64,000 nt of DNA from Hoplostethus atlanticus (lineage: Eukaryota > Chordata > Actinopteri > Trachichthyiformes > Trachichthyidae): the NCBI GenBank assembly GCA_034670405.1, contig JAXDDX010000220.1:1-64000 (forward strand), given 5' to 3'. Of the stretch, positions 1 through 12,873 are shown in pieces. The notes under the pieces are model-generated. The model saw only the letters and a program-made list of their open reading frames with translations, was not told the origin of the DNA and searched no databases. Numbering within the stretch: position 1 is the stretch's first letter; each line of letters opens with the position of its first letter. A program made the position numbers and the translations under genes.

Positions 1-1849
1 TACGAACATAGTCGGATACATAATTTTGTTCGTATCTGAATTTGTTCGTTTGGTATGATCAAATCCTACGAGCGCTTGGAAACATGCGGAAATGTGTTTA
101 AATGGCTTATTCTTTATGAAAAATCCATTACAGTAGTAAAAGACCTAATCGGCTGAAATGGCGTATTCAGAGAGCTTGCCCCACGGACGTGTATCCCACA
201 ATGCACTGCATGTATGACATCCCTATTGCAGCAAAGTTTGTGGTAGTAATACTTATGGGACTGTAAGGTCATCCAGTCATTTTACCAATGCAGAGCATGA
301 GCCTGTTGGTTATACAGTCTTCGACCTATCAAGACTTGCCAGAGTATAAGAGTCACAGCCCACTTTGTACTCTGATGCTCATATTTAGCTGTTGCTTCAT
401 TGGTCTAAACTGGTATGAACACCAGAGAAGGTGAATTTTGGCAAAGACAAGTCGATCACTGTCAAAATCTCTAACCCTTGTAATTTGTCAGTGTGAACCT
501 AAACAAAAAAAATGCAAGTTATAGCACCCTTAAAAACCTTTTGTTATAGCACAAATCGGACATGCCATTTTCACCTGTTTGTCACATGAAAAGGTCAGCT
601 AACAGTTAAGTTTAGGCAAATAAAGCATCTTCGGTTAAGATTAGGGTTAGGCAACTAAAACTAAACTTTGGTTAAGGTCACACTGATCTCTGACTGCACT
701 GCACTGTTACTTTCCACCACGCTATTTTAGCATGTTTCTAGTCATGCCTCCTCGATGTAATCCTTTCATGGCGGGGGAATGTGTTTCTCTCATTGTTTGC
801 AGACGGAGCATGTTATTTGCTATTTAAGACATTATGCTTATTTCCAGAGATTTTATGAGACCAGGCTGAAATAACAGTCATTGTCAGCTGATGCTCAAAA
901 AAGATAAAAATAAATACCTAATGAATTTGACATCTATCAAAGTGGAAAAGGTTATATGAAATTATTAGTGTGTTCACTTTTTTCCTCACTTCCGTCAACC
1001 TCAGTATAACATCCATGCAGACATTTTCCAGTTGTGTCCCTTTAATTAGCGTATTGTTAAATGTCATTTTCTGCTTAAATTAGGGGTTGTGAGAAAACCT
1101 CAGACTGCAAGCGGATCTTTGTTCAAGTGATCCAAATAAGAGATCTACCTGTTACAAATATTTTGTTTTTGTTACAGGCTTTAATTTGGGTGTCACCAGG
1201 TACTGTCTGGAAAGAACAAAAAGATTTTTCTCCACACAAACACTGCACTACATATAGCTTCAGATTAATATCTGTCTGTGGGAATATTTAAAGGTGTCTA
1301 TAAATGGGAGTCTATAAAACTCAATTTAAAAGTCTTTCATCCAAGCTAGTTTTCTAATTTGTTGTCTGCGGATCAATCTTGTTGGTGGACCTGCCGACCA
1401 ATTATGACAATTAGGGGCTTCTGGACAGATCAATGAATGATTCTGGTGGCCAGTGTGAGTGTGCAGTATAGCATATAGCAAGAGAGAGTCTCCTCTTGAG
1501 GTTAAGCTCAGCATGTGACCTTTCCATTGACTGGAGGGTCCAGAGAGATTGGGGAACACATTCATCAAACCTCTCACCGTGACATCTGGTTCACCACTGC
1601 TATATACTTAGCTCAATTCTACTCCACACACACAAACACATGGGCCCAAATAATGGTATGGCCAGCTAGACACCTTTGGAGAACAGCAGCACCCAGGTAA
1701 TGATCTGTCATTGAGCTCACCAGAGAGGAGGAGGGAGGGCTGAGAGGAGGGAGGAGGGAGAGAGCAAGCATGAAACACCACGCACCAGTGGTGATATAGA
1801 CGGGAGTTATGACTTCTTGCAAAAAGACCAAACACATGACAGTGAGATT
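1..1849. other. Intergenic, nothing recognised
   Basis: AT-rich unique sequence. The 60-80-codon frames around 1326-1837 are overlapping on both strands and low-information (Ser/Pro or His/Thr-rich). No splice-supported exon is seen. Confidence 0.6.
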
Positions 1850-2745
1850 ACAGTTTTTCTCAATTGTTTACACACTAAAACTGGAACTTGAGACACGGTG
1901 ACAACATTTTTCAGGCTGCAAATATACAGTAAATCACACTTTTTGCAAAGCTCTCCACACTATTCTACACACAATCTTCATAACTAGAATCTTGTGTTCA
2001 CATGGAAAGCACTGTCATTCAAAATGCTAAACAGAAATTACTAATTGGCCACATTTGACTACACACAGCTACAAACACTAGTTGCTAAATTGTCCAATGA
2101 CAAAGCAGAGGGCCAAAGGTAAGCTGTCCTGTTTCGGAGATGAATGACACCAATGCAGAGAGCGGTAGAGGGAGATGAAGGGTGAAGGTAAGAGGAGGAG
2201 GACAAGGTCTAGGAAAAGCATCCAGGGATCCATCCAGGGCTGGATCCATCATGGAAGGCCATGTGTCCCCTGCTGCTTAGCCAGGGAGAACAATACCTGC
2301 AGTGGATGAGATCCTGTCACCAGACAGAGACAAGATGAAACCTAATTTTATTTTTTCCGTCGACAGCAGTCCTATTGTCTATATGTATGTAGAACACTTT
2401 ACGGACCCAACTGTGCTTGCTGAAATGTATACTTTTATATTTGTTTTATATTTGAGCTAATAACATCTTTTACAACATTCTACAGTACATACATTAGTAG
2501 TAAGTGTAACAAAAGAAGAAGACTGCTGAGGTATTCATAGTGTTTTTCATTGAGCACATCAGTGTGCAATTGGTTCTTAGAAAGATCTTTTCATTGGATG
2601 CCATGTGTGTATCATTTGGATGCAACATTCAATTTTGAGAAGACGCAACATGGTTTTGAATATGATGTTTCCTTTTTTAAGAGATTTGGGGAGTTTTGCA
2701 CAACGTGTCTATTGTTTGTTTTGTGTTTAGAGAGATTAGATTAGA
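1850..2745 (+). mobile_element. Degenerate Tc1/IS630-like transposon remnant
   Basis: Around 2210-2340 one frame reads a decayed transposase C-terminus: RTRSRKSIQG, GWIHHGRPCVPCCLAREN and, after a frameshift, VDEILSPDRD. This resembles the end of a fish Tc1-like transposase family (GWIRHARRFFPRCLARENI...VDE.LWPD, from memory). The upstream segment from 1850 (TTTTTCTCAATTGTTTACAC) is typical of the terminal region of the same elements. The open stretch at 2550-2744 is 3' debris. The N-terminal two thirds and any DDE residues are missing, and no clean terminal repeats are found. Confidence 0.5.
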
Positions 2746-5700
2746 TGAGATAATAACGAGAACTGCACTTGACAACCACAGACAGATGATAAAGATGAAA
2801 AGAAAGCGATGGTAAGAGAGTAAAAATAATAGAGTGCTTATGAAACAGAAGGGGAGAAGCTCTTGTCTGCTGCAGTTAATCAAGATGTGGCTTACCAGCC
2901 TTGAATAGGCTTAAATATTCTGATTGTATCTGATAATAGTGTCTTCACGGTGTGCTTTAGAGTGACACGTTAATTAACAGTATTTTTAGTGACCTTCCTG
3001 TGTCCTTCCTGCTTGTCTGAAGATAAGAGAAACTTCAAGCTCTCCATGTCCGCTAACTCATATTCTTAACAGTCGGCTGCCTTAAGGGTATTTGTCTGCA
3101 TGGCCTAAGGCATGTGTTTTTTTTGTATCTATACATCCAAATTGAATGCAGGGAAGATGTAGCTATATGTTTTTGGGTCTTTGTCCTGCAGGTAACCGTT
3201 TTGACACTAGTTTCTGACATGCCCCATCGATCATGTCTCCTCTCATGTAATGCCCTCTGCAGAGCTGCAGAGAGGAGAGGAAGAAAGGAAAGAGGAGAGA
3301 GCAGGGAACTGGAAGGTTCCCATCATGACTTGGTTGAACAGCCAAGCCAGATACCACATATACTGTAATCTGGCTCAGACAGAGAGAAATACAAAAAGTG
3401 GGGGAGAGAGGAGAGCGAGAATGAGGACTTAGAGGAGAGAAAAAAGACAAAACAAAGAAAGGAAAGAAACAATGTATTTGAAGAATTGAAGGGAAAGATG
3501 TAGAAAAGAGGAAGAGGGGTTGATCTGGATGAAGCGAGATGGAGACAGGAGGACATGTGGTAGGATCACCACCTCTCACCCATAATATAGTGTCTTTTTG
3601 ATTTCCCAGCACAGGAAACGTCTCTTCTCCTCTCTTCTCCATGTCACAACACATTTCATGCTCGCTCATTCACTTCCTCTGCATTCTGCCTTGAATTCAT
3701 TGTCTTGTTTGGCCTCTCAATCAAATAGCACTACTTTCTTCCTGGCCAGTTTAAGGGGTCAAGTTTTTTTGAGAAATCAAATCCATGCTTTTTCCATCTG
3801 ATTTTGCTCCTTATTTCTATACAGTAGAATGTGTCGTGTAATGCCCCTGTGATGGTTGATCTGAAGGGCAGATCATTGCACTGACTCTATTTATCTGTTT
3901 CCCTAATCCCAGATAATCCCTCTTTTGCACATTAACCATGGCCTTGGATCCAATTTCCACCCTCACTGGAGGTGTGGACCTCAAAGGGCTTATCCCCCCT
4001 TTTAACTGCAAGGGTGGGAGATGGAGGTGGATGGAAAAAGAAAGAAAGAAAAGAGTGAGAGAGAGAGAGAGAGAGAGGGGCAAAGCTACTGAGAGAGCAA
4101 GATCTGTTACTGAGAGTCTGTCAGAGGCCTATCCAGAGGAGGGGTGTGGATCCTTTTCTGATCCAAAGTTCTCAAATCATCTCAAATCAATTTGATCAAC
4201 ACCACACAACCTAAGAGCACCAAGCCATGAGCCATGTCAGTGACTATAGAGAGATCAGTTAGCCTCTTCCTTGTCTCCTCATAACACCAAGCAAAGGGTC
4301 TCATCTTCCCAAAATGTCAAAAAATAGTAGAGTGCCTTATTTTTGCACCTAACCAATCTAAAAGTTATTCCACCCTGGGTCTGTCCTGCCATAGTGTTCC
4401 AGTATTTACCAAACAATTCCTCTTGGGGAATAGCAAAAGTGCAGTAACAATGCAGCAATGTTGTAGGCGGATAGGATTTGCAGCCACAGCACGGAGGTGC
4501 AATGAGCATGGACACTGTCCTTCATCCCAAGGACACGGTATCCAACATCTGTTGGCAGCATCTGCCCTGCTGAAATGTTCTTGAGCAAGACAACAAAACA
4601 TTACAAAACATTACAAAACATTACAAAACATTACAAAAATGTTAACAAAAACGTATGCTGCTGTTTTTCCTTAAAGGGGCGTTACATCTATGATTGTTAT
4701 CGACCTCTATTGGCTACCGAGGAATTGCATCATGTGTTAAACAATATATATTAATTATTATAATGCCATTGGGTGAGCTTTCGTTCCAAACAGGTGGGCT
4801 AGAAATTGAGTTTTGAAAGTAATCATTGAGTCACTGGTACTGATCAGCATACTATATGGTTATTTTGTGCTATGGGACAGTAAAAATATGACTTAGTGCA
4901 CCTTTACATTTCTTGTATTGTAACTTCTTGATCTTCTTTTCCTACATACATATTGGACATGTTTCCATATTGAACTGGGCTCAGTGTGGTTTTGTACATG
5001 ACTGACTGCCATTCTAACAGCTGTCGATGTGTGAAGACGGCATCAGTGGACATTATTAGCTCCTATTCATTTGCCGTCACTTTGATCATGTTATTTGTCA
5101 GTCACACAGACACTGGAAAAGACTATTCCTACGTTTCTCACCTCTTATCTTTGCTGACATTCATTAGAGAGGTCCAAGTAGTGGCACATATTATAGAAAT
5201 CATATGATCAAACCCCACAGGATTGAAACTGTTCTGTGCATAACAGCCGATGTGAAACATTTATCCTCATGTGCTCAAACTATTGGATTTTAATTGTGTG
5301 GTGATGTAACTTGCATTAATAAAACTGAATGATTGGTGAGAGGAGTGCTTGTGACATGAATTACATGATTGGTTGAACAGTCTCAGTGGATTCCATTATT
5401 ATTAATCAACTCCCACAAATTGAGTGGGAACATTGAATGGACAATTTGAGAATTCCATTGATGCTAAGGGATTATAAATCCCCGTAGATATTACAGTACA
5501 TTGCCATCTCATACTCTATATTTTTGGCACAGTCTCTAATTGCAAAATGCTCTTAATGGGGTATTACAATCCTAAAACCCCAAAACCTAACAAGGATATC
5601 ATAGCCTAATGTTATTCCATTCCATCAGCTCATTGCTTGTAGAAGTAAACATTTTACTGCCTTCTATAAGCAGTTTGTTCGTGCAAGAGATGTCCTCTCT

Positions 5701-6456
5701 GAGATGACTGTTGGATTTGTCTTATGCTTGCAATATACACAGTGTGCTTCTGAATAACGTTTGTAATGCCTTGATCTAAAGTGATACTGATTATTTATAT
5801 CCAGTATTGACTGCCCCAACACAGAGTTTATACAAATGTGTAACTATGCTTTCTATATTCTGTGTTTTTGTTTCTGCTGATGACTAATAGTTAGATGGTG
5901 GGCTCATGGCTCATTTGCAAAATTCTTGTTCTTTCTACATTTGTGCACATAAGAGAGCTCTGTATTATCAATATTATTATCCACTAGTACTTTTACTTCA
6001 TAACCATGCCATCCCCCCAGCTGGACCCAAATAGGGCTTGTGTCAATGTTATGGAACCAAAGGGAAAAATTATTTCACACTCTCTGTGATGAACATTACA
6101 CCACCCAGTTCAGTGTCAGTTCAGAAGTGTGCTAGAGCATAAGGAGGAGTGGCCAGAAAAGAGGAGGAGGAGGAGTGTGTTGCATACTGTGTCAGGTGAG
6201 TAGGCTGATAAGCGCACGAGAGAGACAGGTAATAATTAAAAGTGTGAGATGGCCTGAGGGGTTTGATCTGGCCAGTAAAATGAAAAATGTTAATTTGTTT
6301 AACTAGAATAGAGTATAGCACTACATTTCACATTAACACATATCCTGAGGACATCCACTTCCACCGCTCATCCCTCATTCATCATGGGCTGCTGGTTTAA
6401 TTCATTCAGAAGTGAAGGTATTAAAGCCAGTCTTTACCACAGGCTAAGTAAACCAG
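2746..6456. other. Intergenic, purine-rich patches only
   Basis: Contains G/A-rich stretches (3260-3550, 4020-4110) that produce long but compositionally biased frames, the ACAAAACATT repeat and a possible small MITE at 4670-4905. No gene recognised. Confidence 0.6.
4590..4639 (+). repeat. Short tandem repeat ACAAAACATT x4-5
   Basis: Ten-bp unit repeated four to five times, followed at about 4670-4905 by an AT-rich block opening TTAAAGGGGCGTTACAT and closing TGCACCTTTAC, possibly a small MITE. Confidence 0.7.
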
Positions 6457-7018
6457 GGGCCTGTTCCAGAAAGCGGGTTCAGGGAAAACTCTGAGTTTGT
6501 TAACCCTGAGATGAGAGAAACTCTGGGTTTTCCGTTCCAGAAAGAGAGGTAACTCAAACTCTGATTCACTTACCATGGTAACTGACTCTGTGAACCTAAC
6601 CTGCTCGCTGGCAGGTTTTCTTGAACAAACCCTGACTTTCTCCCTGTCTCCTCCCTCTGCTGAACCTGAAGCAGCTGTCGGACATGACGTGTCCTTTATA
6701 GCCTTATGTCGGGAGAGGATTTTGAGACGCCGATTAGATGTTCTATGTCCAGGATGGAAGAGCTGTCCGAGATATAATATGCAGTTTACACTTCACGGAT
6801 TAAGCTACCACCACCCCGAGCAGTCAAATAAAGACACATTTCATTTGGTCTTCTTTATTTCCTACAAATACAAAAGCAACAGTTAGTATTTTTATATTGT
6901 TCCAACAACACATTTCACCTGTGATCATGCACCAACCTCTAACTTATGTTCCAGTAATTACATTTCTAGATCTGCCTTTATAATTTGCCACCCCAAGTAC
7001 ACCACTTGAAGTATGTCT

Positions 7019-7145
7019 GGCCCAGACAGCTGTTGGTAGAGCATTAGAGTCTCAGGGTTGTGGGTTCGATCCCCACATAGTGTTAACTATCACCTTTGTA
7101 AGTCGCTTTGGATAAAGGTGTCTACTAAATGACTCTATTGTAATG
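7019..7145 (+). mobile_element. tRNA-Lys-derived SINE, copy 1
   Basis: tRNA-like head (A-box region GTTGGTAGAGCATTAGAG, B box GGTTCGATCCC), then the linker ACATAGTGTTAACTATCACC and the tail TAAGTCGCTTTGGATAAAGG...CTAAATGACT ending in TGTAATG. Same family as 47052-47169. It is not a tRNA gene: no acceptor stem closes, and the tail is LINE-like. Confidence 0.8.
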
Positions 7146-7304
7146 TTTTATATTTCATTTTCAGCTGCTGCCAAGAGCGCTTTGCGCCCGTGGGATTGCA
7201 CCTAAATGAAAATATTTTTTTTCCAATACTATTCCACCACTATTCCACCATTATAAGAAAGTGTGGTTAAATGTTAAATGAATACACTACTGCATTCAAA
7301 CGTA

Positions 7305-7472
7305 CGCATTGACTCGGGCAGCGATTCTCTCCCAAGCCAATTCCCTCTGCTTTGCCGCTGCAGCGGTGTTGCTCTTCTTTTTAAAGATTGGTTCACACTC
7401 CCCATAAGCATTTAATAACAGTTCTAACTCCAGTGGGGTGAAGTACGCCGATCTTTGCTTGCCGGTTGCCAT
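7305..7472 (-). pseudogene. Harbinger Myb/SANT-like protein, exon 1 remnant
   Basis: ATG at 7472-7470 opens MATGKQRSAYFTPLELELLL and continues through NAYGECEPIFKKKSNTAAAA, KQRELAWERIAARVNA. This is the trihelix/Myb-like N-terminus found in the accessory gene of fish Harbinger elements, which helps the transposase bind its ends. The frame stops soon after, but a strong donor AATGC|GTACGT sits at the point where the family has an intron. The next exon piece, TTTAG|G then CNPTGAKRSWQQLKMKYK, is at about 7205-7150 on the same strand. It ends at the SINE, so the gene is dead. Confidence 0.65.
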
Positions 7473-8451
7473 GCTGAATCGTAGTATCGGGCCTCCATTG
7501 ATGATGGCTTTTTATTGTCGTCGCGCACGCGCTTAACTCAAGGTGAACATACTCAAAGTTGATTGAACTAACTCAAATCAGCCGTTCTGGAACCGAAAAC
7601 TCAGACTTTGCCATCTCGGAATTAATCAACTCAAAGTGCAGGGTTAGACTCAGAGTTTGCTGAACCTGCTTCTTGGAACGGGCCCCAGGGCTGCACCAAA
7701 AGGTAAACAGCAGCATAATTGTTTAGTATGTATGACCAATTAGTGTGATGCACTTCATAAAAAATCCATAAAAAAGGTCCTGGCTTAGAAATGTCAATTT
7801 GGAAGGGCAAGGAAAGGAAGAAACACATTATCAAATGTAACACATTTTGAGGTAATTGGATTCATGGTGGGGTCGTAAAGGAAGAGACATTAAGCATAGT
7901 ATTGATAAGATATCTTACATTTTCTCTTGACTCTTGACTCCATTGATATGCAATACAATTTCCCCATTTGGCTCTTGTACCTGGGTTTAAAATACAACCA
8001 TTGGCTGGTGAGACCAGAAATGAACAAATCTCAAATTTACCAGAATAAATATAGAATTATGTACTTTCAGGTTATATGATGATCATCTGCCAACTTCCCT
8101 CTAGCCTGGCAATGACAGATAGGTGCTACCATATAGGCATACATGCAACATGTGCAAAGCAGGTTTCTACCAATGGTGGGTTCTCCCTTTCTTCCTCCCC
8201 CTCACACTCAAAGTAACAACATGCTTATCGTTCACGTCTCCAGATGAATTCTATCAGACCGGAGCTGCTTTCATGACTAATCGCTGTATGGCACCAGTAG
8301 CTGAGAGTGAAATATGAAAAGCTTGCTTGAATTGCTCCACAATCTTTTGCAGCTACCGGGACTAATTTACACATGGAACCTTTTCATGGGGAGAAAACCA
8401 CTGATTCAATGTAATCACAGCACACTCTCCACCATAATCCAGCATGTTATG

Positions 8452-8456
<5 letters not shown>

Positions 8457-8509
<53 letters not shown>
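8457..8509. repeat. (TG)26 microsatellite
   Basis: Perfect TG tract directly upstream of the LINE fragment at 8550. Frames through it are artefacts. Confidence 0.97.
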
Positions 8510-8511
<2 letters not shown>

Positions 8512-8549
8512 TTGCATCTCTGTTCATGCTCATATAATAACCACATACA

Positions 8550-9066
8550 TATATTGATGATGCCATCGCTGTGGCACTTCACACAGCTCTCTCTCACCTG
8601 GACAGGAGGGGAAACACCTATGTGAGAATGCTGTTCATTGACTACAGCTCAGCATTCAACACCATAATCCCCTCCAAGCTCGTCACCAAGCTCAGGTCAC
8701 TCTATACCAGGCGGTGTAAGAGGAAGGTAACAGAGCATCGGCTCTCGGACCAACAGGCTCCGAGACAGCTTCTACCCCCAAGCCATAAGACTGCTAAACA
8801 GCTGATCGATGGCATCCTGGTCGATACACTCCATCCCTAACCTGCCATTCATCCTGGACTTATACTTATATGTCAGCCTGTACTCATACACTTTACCCTG
8901 TACTTATACACTTTATATATATACTCTTTTATATATTAATTTTTATTGTCTTTTTTTTAATTCTTGTGTCTTTTGCACTGTAGGTAAGGCTTGTAACTAA
9001 GCATTTCACTGTATACAACACACCTGCTGTATTCACTACATGTGACAAATAAACTTGACCTCACTT
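8550..9066 (+). mobile_element. Internally deleted non-LTR retrotransposon (L2/jockey-like LINE)
   Basis: Starts in a reverse-transcriptase frame ([18 protein letters not shown]) with motif A as [12 protein letters not shown] at about 8630-8665. It then jumps, near 8698, directly to the C-terminal YTRRC...R-rich region and 3' UTR, which ends GTGACAAATAAACTTGACCT. The YADD motif and most of the RT are deleted. The C-terminal part matches the other LINE fragment at 29888-30570. Confidence 0.75.
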
Positions 9067-9353
9067 GATATATGTATTAGCCCTTTAATGCATTTATGTC
9101 TAATACATTGATTGGAGAGAAGTGCCAGGCGCAGTGTGGATACAAAGGCCAGGGAACACTGAGGATGAGATGACCTTCATAACGCCATAATTCCCATGTC
9201 AGCACACCAGCCACGCTGCCCCACATACAGATGGATTGTGGGACTGTAATCAAGCTTAAGGATTAAACAGCTCTGGGAGAATAAGGTGTAATAAGCCCTG
9301 TGTGTTTCATATCAAAACGGCACTACCAAATAGCTTAGGGGATACAGGGAGTT

Positions 9354-9355
<2 letters not shown>

Positions 9356-9389
<34 letters not shown>
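9356..9389. repeat. (TG)17 microsatellite
   Basis: Perfect TG tract; an (AG)15 tract follows at 9529-9559. Confidence 0.95.
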
Positions 9390-9390
<1 letters not shown>

Positions 9391-9526
9391 GCTTGCGTTC
9401 TTGCGTGTGTTCATGGCATCACTTATAGCACACCCTACACCATATAGTAAGGTGTGCCAATGGGGGTAGGTCGGGGTTTGGGGATTGTATGTTACTGGGA
9501 TGAATGTGACATACAGTATACAGGTT

Positions 9527-9563
<37 letters not shown>

Positions 9564-10337
9564 AACAGAGGAAGAGAGAGAGGCTATGGCTACAGGCATT
9601 AACATCTGCATTTAGGTTAGCTTAAACTCTAAAGAGTATGTGCATTTAAATCTGAGGGGCGAATCTGTGGAACAGAGGTGGAACTCAAACAAAGTAAGAA
9701 CATAAACCAGTTCAAGAAAAATATGAAAACATATTTTTCTGACTAAAATATAAATTGAATGACATAGCTGTTTCTCTCAGAATCGTAATTGCTGTAAGGT
9801 CATATTAAAAGGCACTATTGCAATGAACTTCAGTGTCTTTAGTGTCTTATCAGAGTCACTTCCCCAGACTCTCAAACCAAACAGCTGATTATATTGATCT
9901 TTCACTTTAGGGGCAAATCTCACAAATGGCAACTCAATAAGCCGTCCAATCAACAGAAAAATAAATGTGTTGACCTTTGGATTTCATTATGTCCTCCCAG
10001 CATTTACAGGATCTTGATGGACCATGACATTCATATTGTCATTGGGACTACAGAGCTGCAAAGACAAGGACAGAAGGGAGGGGGAGCGATAGTGTGCTCA
10101 TTGAGGTTTAAGAGGGTCAATACTGCAATGGCCTGGGAGACAGTGCAGAAATATGGCCTTGGACAGTCTCACAGACACACAAGTGCACACACACACGGTC
10201 AGGCCAGCGCGACCAGAACATCAGTGCCTTGACACACTCGAGGATTTCAGATTCCAAAGCTGTCGCTGGCTGATACTGAGGAGAGGAAAAGGAGAGAACC
10301 AGTCAGACGTGCTCTGCTACAACACTGGACATAACTG

Positions 10338-10369
<32 letters not shown>

Positions 10370-10549
10370 TCACATCTTGTGCTCTTACACCCTGGAGTGA
10401 TGAAGGGCATTCCAATTAACAGCCCTTCTGATGAACTTCATCAATAGCACACATTGTAGTCTCACTTCCTGTAAGCCTAAAGGGTAATGGCAGATCATTT
10501 ACACTGGAAGATAAGAGAATACATCAATGCAGGAGAAAAGAACGCTGCA

Positions 10550-10567
10550 GGGGGGGGGGGGGGGGGG
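10550..10567. repeat. G18 homopolymer
   Basis: Eighteen G in a row, followed by a G-rich purine stretch to about 10585; G-quadruplex-prone. Also a likely assembly weak point. Confidence 0.9.
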
Positions 10568-10765
10568 TGGAGAGGAGGAGGAGGGAGGATTCCTTTTTGC
10601 TCTATCAGATGTGAAATAAAATGGCTCGCTGTGAATGTGAATGTCAGACAAACTGACGCAAATGCAGTATTTATCATCATATACAGAAAATATATAAAAA
10701 TCATCATCCTTGTGTGTTCCTATGAAGTGTATAAGTGACAGTTCCACACAAGCATACACATGCAT

Positions 10766-10769
<4 letters not shown>

Positions 10770-10823
<54 letters not shown>
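10770..10823. repeat. (AC)27 microsatellite
   Basis: Perfect CA tract; a (TG)14 tract lies at 10341-10369. Confidence 0.95.
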
Positions 10824-10825
<2 letters not shown>

Positions 10826-11101
10826 GATCAAAAAAGAGAGAAAACTAAATTGAATTTGAGAAATGTATGGATCAGCAACAATTCATCTTTATTTCTTTTT
10901 GCATTATCTGTGTGCAGGCTCTCACATTGCCCTTGCCTTTTATCATTTTTTACATTTTTTCATTAATTTTTCATTTCATGTTTTTTCCCCCCTTAGTGGA
11001 ACTCTTTGAAGGCAGCCCCCACGGGCTCCTATTAGTACACTCAGAGGAGAGAAAAGGGGAGAAGAGCAGCAAGGTCTTATGAAAATCATTCCTCTGTTGA
11101 T

Positions 11102-11133
<32 letters not shown>

Positions 11134-12339
11134 GGGATGGAGAGAGGAGAAGAGGAAAACAGGAAGACAGGGAGAGGAGTAGAAAGAAGGATGGAGAGGG
11201 GAGGAGACAGCGTTGAGAGAAGAGGCTATGCTTGCTTTAAATAAAGTGAGCAACCATTTTTAATGATCAGATGGGAGAGGAAAAAACAGAAAGGGCAAGA
11301 GGAGGAGAAAGCAAGGCCTAACTCCAGGGGTGGCTGTTTCAGTGTGACGCGTATTTTGAATGCCAAGAGAGATAAAAGGAAAACTCTCAGATACTTTCAC
11401 GTGTATCATCAATTTGTGGTGTTAAATGCGTTCTGTCAACTCTTTGTTGAAAGATGGTGAATCTAGATAGAAAACCTTGCTCTTTGATTTTGAGGGACTG
11501 ACACCAAACCCTGACAATTACCGTTGATGTTTCAGATAGTCGGAAAATGTCAGCAATTAAATTCCACTTAGTTGCACCGGAAATATCTCAATGGGGCGTC
11601 ACACTGTCTGCATTTGGCCACTTATCCACAGGAATAATAAATATACATCACCAAACAACAAAGTGGACCCTATAGGAGTCAGAAAGAAAAATGGAACAAA
11701 AGAACGCAGATATTCAGAGGAGCTCAAAGTTACAGGCATAGTGTTGAAAAGTGAAAACACAAAATGCAGCATCTTCCCAAGGGAGAGCACACATCCAGAG
11801 ACTTAGTTGTGCCTTACAAATTTAATTTTTGAATTAATTTATTAAAAGAAAAATGAAAGTGAAATTAACAATTCAGGATGACCATGACCAATTTAAATTT
11901 ATACAATTGAAATACTTCCATTTTTTTTTTCAGGGCATCAATTGATCAATATGTCACTGGTTGGAAGTGAAAGTTTTGAAAGCAGCCTCACATGCAGCAT
12001 ATCATATTTGACCAATGGATGATTATTTGTGGCATTTCTATTTGTTGGCAATACACAGCAAAAACCCTGTGCAAGGAGGAAACATTGACTTGAGAGTTCT
12101 GTTTAAAAACTCTTGTTAGTCCGACCGGGCAACGAGGAGTCGGGCCTGCTTGGGGAGATGACCTGCTTGGACAACCACCCATGACTAGACGTGTGGAGGT
12201 CTGTATTCAAGGCCTGCTTATCAGAGTATGTGCTTCTCAATTAATCCGTATTTTCTCAAATCTCTCCATTCTTTCTCTCTCTCTCCCCACCCCCTTATCT
12301 CATCTCTTCTCTATCTGTCTCTTGTTATTTTTAGCCCTC

Positions 12340-12790
12340 ATTACCTTTTTAATAACTGGGCTCCAGGTCCCGGAGCTAGTCGGGGAGCAAGTTAGCTAAT
12401 GCTGCAATTCTGAAGGCATACGGCAAACTCTCTGAATCTCACCAAGCCCCAAACTACGACAGCAGGTAGCCCCCAGGATAAATTGCGACCGGGAAGGATA
12501 GTCCGTCAGGTTGGAGAGTCTGTTATCGAAAAATTGGGAATAGTGGGAAAAGCTGAAACACTGAATTAGAGCGAAGGTAATCACTGTTGTACCGAGGAGG
12601 AGATAATGAAGCGGTGATAAGGTTACCCAGTGTGCCGCTGAGAAGAGCAGGCCCCCTGTCATTTATCCTAATTACATTAATCCCATTATAAACCGCTAAA
12701 CCGGATGCCAAGAGAAAATTAACAAGACAGAAGTCACGTCATCTGCAAGTAGGGGGGATTAGCCTGGGTTACACACCTGACATCTTAAAT
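12340..12790. promoter_or_regulatory. Candidate conserved non-coding element
   Basis: Complex, repeat-free sequence with several homeodomain-type sites in a short span (CCTAATTACATTAATCCCAT at 12668-12687, including TAATTA-like and TAATCC cores) and GATA sites. This composition is typical of vertebrate developmental enhancers, but nothing in the window proves conservation. Confidence 0.25.
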
Positions 12791-12873
12791 AGCCCATTAG
12801 AGCTCCACTCAGGAGACAAGGCTTTCTGCTGCTAGGCTTTACTTATATGGTTCTGACACCAGTTGGATAAAAG

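Larger units (their letters stand above)
6457..7685. mobile_element. PIF/Harbinger-type DNA transposon, decayed, with nested SINE
   Basis: Terminal inverted repeats GGGCCTGTTCCAGAAAGCGG (start) and the complement of CTTCTTGGAACGGGCCC (end) are flanked by a 3-bp direct repeat CAG (6454-6456, 7686-7688), the target size used by Harbinger elements. Inside are remnants of both standard genes: a Myb/SANT-like DNA-binding protein on the minus strand (exon 1 at 7472-7296, exon 2 near 7200-7150) and a short transposase-like N-terminus on the plus strand (RERILRRRLDVL, about 6710-6745). A tRNA-Lys SINE sits at 7019-7145 and cuts the Myb-like exon 2. About 1.23 kb in all, so most of the transposase is lost. 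Confidence 0.75.
9067..12200. other. Intergenic, microsatellite-rich
   Basis: Several TG/AG/AC tracts, a G18 run and an A/G-rich block at 11100-11220. No coding evidence. Confidence 0.6.

Noticed and set aside
3163-3669. 168-codon minus-strand frame
   Set aside because: Created by a purine-rich strand (Ser/Leu/Phe/Pro-rich translation); overlapping frames are open on both strands.
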